In this document: in pieces, positions 8,545 through 15,276 of the stretch
Layout of the letters: every line of letters begins with the position of its first letter
Numbering within the stretch: position 1 is the stretch's first letter
From: Acidobacteria bacterium UBA823
GTDB lineage: Bacteria > Acidobacteriota > Vicinamibacteria > Vicinamibacterales > UBA823
Assembly: GCA_002296225.1 (NCBI GenBank)
Contig: DBHR01000079.1
Coordinates: forward strand, 1 to 24,077
Length of the DNA stretch: 24,077 bases
Direction of reading: 5' to 3'
The notes under the pieces: generated by a model
The model's database searches: none
Told to the model about the DNA's origin: nothing
Seen by the model: only the letters and a program-made list of their open reading frames with translations
Translations under genes and position numbers: made by a program

Positions 8545-9992
8545 TAGGGCTCCCACCGGGGCGCCGTCAGACGGCGTTTGCCGCCATCAACGAGCGGGAT
8601 GCCAGGCTCATCCAGGCCGACACGGTCCCAGAGCTTACATGTCACGGCTCGGTGCTTCTGATCGAGTCCCTCACAGTAATTGGTGAATACGCAGCGCCGC
8701 ACCTCGTCACCACGTCCCGCGCGGATCTTCTGGAGCCAGTCGGGATCGGCAAGCGACTGGCGCGCTGCTGCTATGACGTCAGCGGCTCCATCTTTCAGAA
8801 TCGCCTCGGCCTGGTCGAACGTGTGGATCCCGCCAGCCACCACAATTGGCGTTTCGTACCCGGCGGCGCGCACGGCCCGTCTGATCACGCGTGACGGCGG
8901 CACGTTGCGCCCGAATGGTCCCTGCCGGTCGGCGAGCACGGTCGGCATGCACTCCCAACCGCTCGGTCCAGTATAGGGATAGGCTGCCCAGCCCACCTTC
9001 GGCGGTTTCGCGTCCTCAAACTTGCCGCCGCGCGAAAGCGACAGATAGTCGAACCCTGCCTTCGCAAACGCGACGCCGAAATATGTCGCGTCGGCCACAC
9101 CACTGCCACCATCGATGCATTCATCGGCTAAATACCGGCAGCCGACGACGAACCGACCGGATACCGCAGCACGTACGGCACGGTAGACCTCAAGCGGCAA
9201 CCGAACCCGATTGACTCGCTCGCCGCCATAGCCGTCCGCCCGTTCGTTTCGTGCCGACAGGAAGGACGCCATCGTGTAGGCGTGGGCGTAATGTAGCTCG
9301 ACGCCGTCGAAGCCCGCCCGCTCCGCCCTGCTCGACGCCGCGGAAAAAATCTTGGGCAGGACCTTGGGTAGCTCCTGCACGTTCGGCAAATCAACGTCGG
9401 TCACCCGCTCACGGTATCCGACCCGTAGCGCCTCCAGTTCCCGTGAGGTCAGCACGGCCTCGTGTTCAGCGTCAGTCATCGCCAGAAGCACGTCGCGGAT
9501 CTGATCGTCGGTGAGATGAGCACCGACATACACGCGATGTGCATCAGTCAGCTTCAAGTAGCGCTCAAAGTACTTCGTCTTGTCTGGGCGACGGCGGATG
9601 GGAAGGAAGTCGATGATCTGCAGGAACAGGCGGGTCCGACCGCCGCTGGACCGGCGCACTACCTCAGTAAGCTGCTTCAGCCCTGGCACGAACCGATCAT
9701 GCCCAACGCGTAGCAACGGACCGCTCGGGATGTCGCGCACGCCCGTTGCTTCGACCACAATTGCGCCGGGCCGTCCCTCGGCGAATCGAGCGTACCAGTC
9801 AAGCACCTCCAGTGTGACAAAGCCGGATTCCGTCGCGCGCCAAGGCACCATAGCCGGAAGCCAGGTACGCTCCCACAGATTTAGTCGTCCCGTGGAAAGC
9901 GGACTGAACCAGCGCGACGCCGCCGCCGCCGCCGCATTCGGCCATTGGGCCGGCAGGGGGGCGTGTTTGGTCCGTTCTGGCGGATGCCACAT
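8544..9992 (-). CDS. Old Yellow Enzyme-like NADH:flavin oxidoreductase with atypical insertion and Cys-containing tail
   Basis: An FMN TIM-barrel oxidoreductase of 482 residues. Signatures are FSPLSTGRLNLWERTWLPAM near residue 29, the active-site strand GFDGVELHYAHAYTMASFLS (H234, Y235, H237) followed by NERADGYGG, and the phosphate-binding strand PIVVAGGIHTFDQAEAIL. Compared with the plain family there is about 70 extra residues between the LQIIDF strand and the HYAHAY strand. The C-terminal tail holds C434, C440 and C452. Their spacing does not match the CxxCxxxC iron-sulfur set of dienoyl-CoA reductases, so I do not claim a cluster. A run of alanines (about residues 20-25) comes from a GCG-type repeat. 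It is coupled to the monooxygenase (TAATG), suggesting it reduces that enzyme's product or an aromatic CoA ring. No ribosome site is evident before the ATG. Confidence 0.88.
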   Translation of the reverse strand: MWHPPERTKHAPLPAQWPNAAAAAASRWFSPLSTGRLNLWERTWLPAMVPWRATESGFVTLEVLDWYARFAEGRPGAIVVEATGVRDIPSGPLLRVGHDRFVPGLKQLTEVVRRSSGGRTRLFLQIIDFLPIRRRPDKTKYFERYLKLTDAHRVYVGAHLTDDQIRDVLLAMTDAEHEAVLTSRELEALRVGYRERVTDVDLPNVQELPKVLPKIFSAASSRAERAGFDGVELHYAHAYTMASFLSARNERADGYGGERVNRVRLPLEVYRAVRAAVSGRFVVGCRYLADECIDGGSGVADATYFGVAFAKAGFDYLSLSRGGKFEDAKPPKVGWAAYPYTGPSGWECMPTVLADRQGPFGRNVPPSRVIRRAVRAAGYETPIVVAGGIHTFDQAEAILKDGAADVIAAARQSLADPDWLQKIRAGRGDEVRRCVFTNYCEGLDQKHRAVTCKLWDRVGLDEPGIPLVDGGKRRLTAPRWEP

Positions 9993-10006
9993 AACACAGT
10001 AAACAG

Positions 10007-10022
10007 CGACCTCGGCAGGTCG
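10007..10022 (-). promoter_or_regulatory. Small hairpin in the cyclase-reductase gap
   Basis: CGACCT and AGGTCG pair perfectly around a four-base loop, 14 bases before the reductase ATG, in the 74-base gap after the cyclase gene. No run of T follows on the minus strand, so it is not a standard terminator. It might protect or process the mRNA or limit ribosome access. The stem is short and could be chance. Confidence 0.25.
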
Positions 10023-10066
10023 GCGCGGACGTTCGTCAACCAGTCGTTCGACGTCGGTATCCAGAC

Positions 10067-10939
10067 TTACGATGCCGGAACGAGCGCAATGACACGAACG
10101 GGACTGCCCGAGCCGCGATCAATCTTGAGCGGTGTCGCAATGACCACTGCGCCCGTGACTGGCAACTGATCGACATTTGCGAGTTGGGTCAGGCCGTACT
10201 TGCCAGCGCCGTGCATCGTGAAGTGATTCGGGAACGCTGGATCGGCGGTCGCGCCCACCGCGGCATCGCTGCCAACAGCCTCCGTGCCAACACCGAGGAT
10301 GTCCCGCTCGGTCGTCAGGAAGGTCGCCGACTCAAGGCCGAAGCCGGGATAATGCGGCATGCCGGTGTCATCAGGATTGAAGAATGCCTCGCCGTCGCTA
10401 GCACGAGACCCCCACCCGGTTCTCAAAATCACCCAAGCGCCGTCGGGAATCCGGCCGTGCTCCACCTCCCAGCTCTCGATCGTTTTCCGCGTCGCTACGA
10501 AATCGGCGTTTTCCGCGACCTCGCCAGTTACGTCAATCACGACCGCCGGCCCAATGAACTGGTCGGCGTCGAGCACATCCACACACGGCAGGTCACGGCC
10601 AGAGATCCAGTGGCAGGGCGCATCGAAGTGGGTCCCGACATGTTCGCCAATCTCCATCCAGTTCCAGTACCAAGCCGGCCCGTCATCATCGAAGTTCGAG
10701 ATCAAGTGCGGCGTGTAGCCGGGCGTGTTAGCCAGTGGCGGTGGCAACTGAATGATCGGCGTTTTGGCGTTGAGTGGCTGCGTTAAATCGATAACATCTA
10801 CTGCACCCGATGCTAGTCCCTCGACCAAGCCCACCAACGGCTCGGGCGGCGGTGCCGACTCGGGCGCCTGGGACTGGCTACACGCCGCGACCAGCGCGGC
10901 CAGAACGATGTTCGTGACAAGGCGAAATGCGGTTCGCAT
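10067..10939 (-). CDS. Cyclase family / kynurenine formamidase-like lipoprotein
   Basis: A 290-residue metal-dependent hydrolase of the cyclase/KynB family. The metal-binding motif HVGTHFDAPCHW (H100, H104, D106, H110) is intact, with DVIDLTQPLN at the start of the fold and a conserved VGTEAVGSDAAV further on. Family members hydrolyse N-formylkynurenine, isatin or polyketide cyclisation substrates. The N-terminus is a lipoprotein signal (IVLAALVAAC, lipid Cys at 20), followed by a Pro/Ala/Glu-rich linker, so the enzyme is probably tethered in the periplasm. That is unusual for a kynurenine pathway enzyme and argues for another amide or lactone substrate. ATG at 10939 has AGGAG seven bases upstream. 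It leads the six-gene run with the reductase, monooxygenase and thioesterase. Confidence 0.88.
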   Translation of the reverse strand: MRTAFRLVTNIVLAALVAACSQSQAPESAPPPEPLVGLVEGLASGAVDVIDLTQPLNAKTPIIQLPPPLANTPGYTPHLISNFDDDGPAWYWNWMEIGEHVGTHFDAPCHWISGRDLPCVDVLDADQFIGPAVVIDVTGEVAENADFVATRKTIESWEVEHGRIPDGAWVILRTGWGSRASDGEAFFNPDDTGMPHYPGFGLESATFLTTERDILGVGTEAVGSDAAVGATADPAFPNHFTMHGAGKYGLTQLANVDQLPVTGAVVIATPLKIDRGSGSPVRVIALVPAS

Positions 10940-10970
10940 GTGGGTGCTCCTTTCACCAGAAAACAGGCGG

Positions 10971-10998
10971 ATCATACCCGATAAGAGAAAGATATCGG
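10971..10998 (-). promoter_or_regulatory. Candidate promoter/activator site for the cyclase-led run
   Basis: On the minus strand TATGAT (10971-10976) matches five of six bases of the -10 consensus and lies about 31 bases before the cyclase ATG. The place for a -35 box has no match. Instead a 21-base dyad is present: CCGATA, nine bases, TATCGG (10978-10998). A dyad in place of a -35 box is what an activator-dependent promoter would look like. Not proven; the arms are only six bases. Confidence 0.35.
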
Positions 10999-11016
10999 CG
11001 TATCAGTCTTGGCCGA

Positions 11017-11823
11017 TCAGGACGCCGGTCTGGTTGCCAAAAAGGCATCTGCAAACCTTCGCCCAAGTTCGAGGACACCCGCCGTGTCGTAGTGCACGCC
11101 GTCGGCGTGCTTGGTGAGACCGGCAGTCTCGACGAGACGGACAGCGGGGATGTCGTTTGCCGCTCTCCGCTGGGCAGACTGGACGGCTTCGAGGTCCAAG
11201 TATCTTGCCGGAAGTGGATTGGCGAGTCCCAGCAAGAACGACAGATTCGCGTCGGCCAGATTGCGGCGGAGTGCTGCGATGAGCATTTCAAGATTCTCGA
11301 AGTACTCGTCCGCCGGCCCTTCAAAGAGCGCGTCGCGTTCCCCCTGCATCCAGAACACGGCGCCGATCTCGCCAGTCTGGCGCAGACCGAGCGAGTCGAG
11401 GATGTCAATGAGCTTCGCATACATCGGCCCGGCCTCAGCATTCCCCGTGGTCTGGGCGCGCGTCACGTCCCACCGCGGAGCCCACGCCAACAGCGATGTT
11501 CCGCCGAGGGCGTACTTAACAAAGATTAGTTCGCGATCGGGCCAAACTTCGGCTAGCCGTTGTGCCAGGCTCACCTCGAGACCGAAACGCTCACGTTCAA
11601 AAAAACCTACCTCATCCTTGCCAAGAAAATAGGTTACGTTCGCAGGTGTAACTGCCTGCCCAGGTTTCAAGCCCGCCGTCAGCCCCTGCCCGACCATATT
11701 CGACTGTCCTGCGAGGATGAAGACTAGAGGGCCTTCAAACTTGGCGGACACGTGGCCCACCACAAGAAAAAGGACAGTCGCCGTCGCGACAGCGCGAGTT
11801 ATAGTCATTGCGACTCTTGGCAT
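11017..11823 (-). CDS. SASA-type carbohydrate/sialate esterase (SGNH hydrolase), secreted
   Basis: An SGNH hydrolase of the sialate O-acetylesterase (SASA) type. FILAGQSNMVGQG contains the nucleophile S41; GGTSLLAW and FWMQGERDA are the oxyanion and support blocks, and DGVHYD near the C-terminus gives D241/H244. The family removes acetyl groups from sugars, in plant polysaccharides or sialic acids. A signal peptide (TRAVATATVLFLVVGHVSA) directs export. ATG 11823 and ATG 11808 are both possible starts; the second has AAGAG five bases upstream. The frame stays open to 12045, but that extension overlaps the divergent small gene and precedes the signal peptide, so it is rejected. It lies 77 bases before the cyclase gene on the same strand. 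Confidence 0.88.
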   Translation of the reverse strand: MPRVAMTITRAVATATVLFLVVGHVSAKFEGPLVFILAGQSNMVGQGLTAGLKPGQAVTPANVTYFLGKDEVGFFERERFGLEVSLAQRLAEVWPDRELIFVKYALGGTSLLAWAPRWDVTRAQTTGNAEAGPMYAKLIDILDSLGLRQTGEIGAVFWMQGERDALFEGPADEYFENLEMLIAALRRNLADANLSFLLGLANPLPARYLDLEAVQSAQRRAANDIPAVRLVETAGLTKHADGVHYDTAGVLELGRRFADAFLATRPAS

Positions 11824-11986
11824 CACTGCGCGAACAGCAACGCCCTCAGGTTGGTTGAGCTGTGGGTTGCGTCCCTCGAATTGTGTTTTGGTCCCGGCAG
11901 TTCCGAGTAATGCACCTAGTTTCCGCTTGCGCGAAACGCGTTCCTGATTGTCCCTCTCGTCTCCCGAATTCTGTATCCTTACGAAC

Positions 11987-12097
11987 ATGTTCGGGCTCCC
12001 CTGGTCAAGCATCCTCGTCCTAATCGTCGTTCCGTTGGCGATCATCGGCTACCAGTACTACGTCTGCTGGCAGATCAAGACGGGGCGTCGGCGGTAG
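11987..12097 (+). CDS. 36-residue single-pass membrane protein, probable symporter accessory peptide
   Basis: A short frame runs from ATG 11987 to TAG 12095-12097 and encodes 36 residues: a short N-terminus (MFGLPWSS), one hydrophobic segment (ILVLIVVPLAIIGYQYYV) and a basic tail (KTGRRR), consistent with a tail-in membrane peptide. The symporter ATG follows after three bases, so the two are almost certainly translated together. Small one-helix proteins directly upstream of sodium:solute symporters are known in bacteria; whether this one is homologous to them I cannot say. No ribosome site precedes the ATG. TATCCT at 11974-11979 could be a weak -10 box that would give a nearly leaderless mRNA. 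Confidence rests on composition, spacing and coupling. Confidence 0.68.
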   Translation: MFGLPWSSILVLIVVPLAIIGYQYYVCWQIKTGRRR

Positions 12098-12100
12098 CGG

Positions 12101-13603
12101 ATGAACTTCTCACCCATCGGCCTCGCCGTCTTCAGCACCTATCTCGTCGGTGTGGTCACCATTGGCGTCGTAGCGGGACGGCAACAGAAAAACGAAGCGG
12201 ACCTATGGGTCGCCGGGCGCAGGTTCGGCACCGTCATCATGACGCTCGGCATGATGGCAGCCGTCATGCACGGTGGCTCAGTGCTCAGTGGCGTCGCTTT
12301 CGCCGGAGCATTCGGTGGCGTGGCGATCCTGCCGCTCATGAGCTTCGCTCTTGGCTTTCTCGTGATCCTCGTTTTCTTCGCACGCAAGCTGCGTGAGATC
12401 GGCGCGTGCACGCTGCCCGACTACATGGGTGAACGGTTCGACAGCCACGCGCTTCGGGCGTTCAGCGCGTTCGTCGTTGCGGCCTCAAGCATCGTATATC
12501 TCATCGCACAGATCCGCGGTATGGGGTTGATCCTGGAGGGCCTCCTCGGTTTCCAACTGGAATGGTCGATGGTAATCGGCACGGTACTATTCATCTTCTA
12601 TGTCGCGTTGGGCGGCATACTGGCCGTCATTTGGACGAACGTCCTGCAGTTCGCCTTCATGTGGGTTGGTCTCATCATCATGATGCCGGCCGTGTACGCA
12701 GCGGCCGGGGGACTGGCAACGGTGATGCAGCGCGCCGAGAGCCTAGCCCCCGGGTGGACGTCGGTCACTGGCACGTCGTGGAACTGGGGCTATCTGCTGT
12801 CCTGGTGGCTCGTCTGGTTCGTCGCCTACGCTACGCGGCTGGAGTTGCTGACGAAGGTGTTCATCGCGCGCGATTCGAAAGTGGCGCGTTATGCACTGCC
12901 GACCACCTGTTTGCTCATCAGCATCTTCATGCTTTACGGCAACCTGTATCTTGGTGGCGCAGCCCGAATCCTCGTTTGGGATCAAATCGATCTTCCAGAT
13001 CAAGCCTTTCCCGCGCTCTCAGCGAGCGTGCTCGGCCCGATCGCATCCGCAATCGCACTGACCGGTATCGCCAGCGCCGCCATGTCGACTACCGACTCGC
13101 TGCTGCTACTCTCGGGGGCCGCGGTCGCACGCGACTTTCTGCGCAAGTCAATCCATGAGCCGCGCGGCGTCGTACGGGACGAGCGGTACTATCTGCGCGT
13201 GTCGCGCTTGACCATCGTCGTCATCGGCGCGGTCGCGCTCGTCGCCGCGCTCAACACCCCGGCGCTAATTTTGGCAATTGTCTCGTATGCAGTCGCCATG
13301 GTCGGGGCCACCTTTTTCTTCCCGCTGCTCTTCGGATTGACCTCCCCGCGCACGACGCCAACAGCCGCGACCGCCTCAGCGATCGGCGGTTTAGTGAGCA
13401 CCTCTGTCTGGACTGGCCTCACGCTCGCCGAGGTCTCCTGGGCGGCTGCTATCCACCCGATCGTCCCTGGGATGGCACTGAGCCTTGCACTTATCGTCGG
13501 CTTGACACCGATCACGGCTCCGACGCCAGCGCGCGCGCTGGAGAGGTTCTTCGCAACGCGCCATGACAGTGGCGGCGCGACGGGCAAAGGGGTTAACGGG
13601 TAG
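12101..13603 (+). CDS. Sodium:solute symporter (SSS family)
   Basis: A 500-residue membrane protein with about 13 hydrophobic helices and the SSS layout. It begins with an outside N-terminus and VFSTYLVGVVTIGVVAGR, then ADLWVAGRRFGTVIMTLGMMAAVMHGGSVLSGVAFAGAFGG in the first repeat, where sodium and substrate bind. IASAAMSTTDSLLLLSGAAVARDF is the highly conserved helix 8 region, with Ser/Thr that bind the second sodium ion in the family. A cytoplasmic tail rich in Ala/Gly/Arg ends the protein. The substrate (sugar, amino acid, carboxylate or pantothenate) cannot be read from sequence. It directly follows the 36-residue membrane protein. It is convergent with glycerol kinase (29-base gap). Confidence 0.93.
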   Translation: MNFSPIGLAVFSTYLVGVVTIGVVAGRQQKNEADLWVAGRRFGTVIMTLGMMAAVMHGGSVLSGVAFAGAFGGVAILPLMSFALGFLVILVFFARKLREIGACTLPDYMGERFDSHALRAFSAFVVAASSIVYLIAQIRGMGLILEGLLGFQLEWSMVIGTVLFIFYVALGGILAVIWTNVLQFAFMWVGLIIMMPAVYAAAGGLATVMQRAESLAPGWTSVTGTSWNWGYLLSWWLVWFVAYATRLELLTKVFIARDSKVARYALPTTCLLISIFMLYGNLYLGGAARILVWDQIDLPDQAFPALSASVLGPIASAIALTGIASAAMSTTDSLLLLSGAAVARDFLRKSIHEPRGVVRDERYYLRVSRLTIVVIGAVALVAALNTPALILAIVSYAVAMVGATFFFPLLFGLTSPRTTPTAATASAIGGLVSTSVWTGLTLAEVSWAAAIHPIVPGMALSLALIVGLTPITAPTPARALERFFATRHDSGGATGKGVNG

Positions 13604-13632
13604 GGGTGCAGAAAACAGATCGGTAAAGCGGG

Positions 13633-15132
13633 TCACGCAGAGGTTTTCTCGCCGGCCGCGCGCACGTGGGCGACCGCTCGCGCCCAGACTGCATGTAGTT
13701 GATCGCGCTCCTGAACCAGCATCGCGGGCTGGAACAGTCGATCACGCCGCCGGATGCCACGCACGGCCTCGGGGCTCTCCCAGAAGCCAACGCCAAGTCC
13801 CGCGAGAAACGCCGCACCGGACGCTGTGGTTTCCAGTACAGCCGGTCGCTCCACCGGCACACCTAATATATCCGCCTGAAACTGCATCAAGAAACCGTTC
13901 GCCGCCGCACCACCGTCGACCCGCAACTCCTGAATCGTCGCCCCTGAATCGGCCATCGCGTCGACGACATCACGCGTCTGATACGCCAAGCTTTCCAGGG
14001 TGGCCCGCACAATGTGATTACGGCCCGCGCCGCGGGTCAGACCGACGATCGCGCCGCGCGCGTTCATGTCCCAGTGGGGCGCACCCAAGCCGGTGAACGC
14101 CGGCACGACCGTGACGCCGAGGGTGTCAGGCACGCTCGCCGCGATCGCCTCGGTTTCAGCGGCTGTTTCGATCAGACCAAGCTCGTCACGCAGCCACTGG
14201 ATCGCCGCACCGGCCACGAAGATCGATCCTTCCAGGGCGTACATCGGCTGTCCCGTGGAATCACAGCACAGGGTAGTCAACAGACCATCGCGCACCGGCG
14301 GCCGGTGCGGCCCCATATTCATAACGACGAAGCAGCCAGTCCCGTAAGTGTTCTTTGCCATACCTGGCTCCCAGCACCCTTGGCCGTAGAGTGCAGCTTG
14401 CTGATCGCCGACCATCCCGGCAATCGGCACGCCACCCGGCACCTCATCGTGCTGGCAGGTCTCACCAAAAATACCGCTGCTTGGCTTCACTGGCGGCAGC
14501 AATGCCTCGGGAACATCAAGCATCTCAAGCAACGTCGGATCCCATCGCTGATCGTGGATGTTGTAGAGCAATGTCCGCGATGCGTTGGTCGGTTCAGTTG
14601 CCCAAGCACCGCCGGTCAACTTCCATAACAACCAAGTGTCGATGGTTCCGAACAGTAGTTCACCGTCCCGCGCCTTGGCACGTGCGTGGGGATACCGATC
14701 GAGGATCCATTTAACCTTCGTGCCAGAAAAGTACGCGTCTGGGACCAAACCCGTCCGCTCGCGTACGGTCTCAGAATAACCATCCTTAACCAGTTGCTCG
14801 CAGATCCTGGCGGTTTGACGGCTCTGCCAGACGATCGCGGGATGGACCGGGCGGCCTGTTTTCCGATCCCAAATGACCGTTGTCTCGCGTTGATTAGCGA
14901 TGCCGATCGCCTTGAGCTCGCGCGGCTGCACGCCCGCCACCGCTAGGGATTCGCCCATCACGCGCAAGCTGACGCGCCAGATCTCCTCGGGGTCGTGCTC
15001 GACCCACCCCGGCTCAGGATAGTACTGGGTGAACTCCGAGTAAGCCCGGCCCACGATCAGGCCGTCGTGCGAGAAGACAAGTGCTGTGCTTCCGGTCGTA
15101 CCCTGGTCAAGTGCGAGAATAACGTCAGCCAT
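13633..15132 (-). CDS. glpK: Glycerol kinase
   Basis: A full-length FGGY-family kinase (499 residues; the E. coli enzyme has about 500). Close matches to glycerol kinase run throughout: VILALDQGTTGSTALVFS (ATP phosphate loop), EFTQYYPEPGWVEHDPEEIW, AIGIANQRETTVIWDRKTGRPVHPAIVWQSRQTA, AALYGQGCWEPGMAKNTYGTGCF and ELRVDGGAAANGFLMQFQADILGVPVERP. It converts glycerol and ATP to sn-glycerol 3-phosphate in the cytoplasm. The ATG at 15132 starts MADVILALDQ, matching the family; an in-frame ATG at 15156 adds eight residues and neither has a strong ribosome site. No glpF or glpD lies in the window. The antiporter gene ends 144 bases upstream on the same strand. Confidence 0.96.
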   Translation of the reverse strand: MADVILALDQGTTGSTALVFSHDGLIVGRAYSEFTQYYPEPGWVEHDPEEIWRVSLRVMGESLAVAGVQPRELKAIGIANQRETTVIWDRKTGRPVHPAIVWQSRQTARICEQLVKDGYSETVRERTGLVPDAYFSGTKVKWILDRYPHARAKARDGELLFGTIDTWLLWKLTGGAWATEPTNASRTLLYNIHDQRWDPTLLEMLDVPEALLPPVKPSSGIFGETCQHDEVPGGVPIAGMVGDQQAALYGQGCWEPGMAKNTYGTGCFVVMNMGPHRPPVRDGLLTTLCCDSTGQPMYALEGSIFVAGAAIQWLRDELGLIETAAETEAIAASVPDTLGVTVVPAFTGLGAPHWDMNARGAIVGLTRGAGRNHIVRATLESLAYQTRDVVDAMADSGATIQELRVDGGAAANGFLMQFQADILGVPVERPAVLETTASGAAFLAGLGVGFWESPEAVRGIRRRDRLFQPAMLVQERDQLHAVWARAVAHVRAAGEKTSA

Positions 15133-15209
15133 GCGCTTCAGTCCGTCGACGCCCATCAGCGAACCAGCGGAACCGGAGCTGGGGTATCTGCGAGTTGGGC
15201 GAAGTCTTA

Positions 15210-15249
15210 CTCATCGGCGGGAAAAAGGGACGCCTAGATGGCCGATGAG
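15210..15249. repeat. 9-bp inverted repeat in the antiporter-glycerol kinase gap
   Basis: CTCATCGGC (15210-15218) and GCCGATGAG (15241-15249) are perfect complements separated by 22 bases. On the minus strand the loop carries GGCG and a pyrimidine tract; GGCG could pair instead with CGCC at the inner edge of the downstream arm, so two exclusive folds are possible. It begins 27 bases after the antiporter stop and ends about 78 bases before the glycerol kinase start. No T-run follows on either side, so it is not a standard terminator. It may be a leader element or protein-binding site. Confidence 0.4.
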
Positions 15250-15276
15250 CTCAAGGCAGCGCGGCAGGCCATCGCG

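Noticed and set aside
8544..8700. Iron-sulfur cluster in the tail of the OYE-like reductase
   Set aside because: The three cysteines (434, 440, 452) do not follow the CxxCxxxC plus distant Cys pattern of 2,4-dienoyl-CoA reductase, so a cluster cannot be claimed.
9925..9945. GCG-type triplet repeat near the reductase N-terminus
   Set aside because: It simply encodes a short alanine run in a GC-rich gene; there is no sign of a regulatory repeat or of a mobile element.
11824..12045. N-terminal extension of the SASA esterase frame to 342 residues
   Set aside because: The extension is polar and unlike the family, it would bury the signal peptide inside the protein, and it overlaps the divergent small membrane gene.
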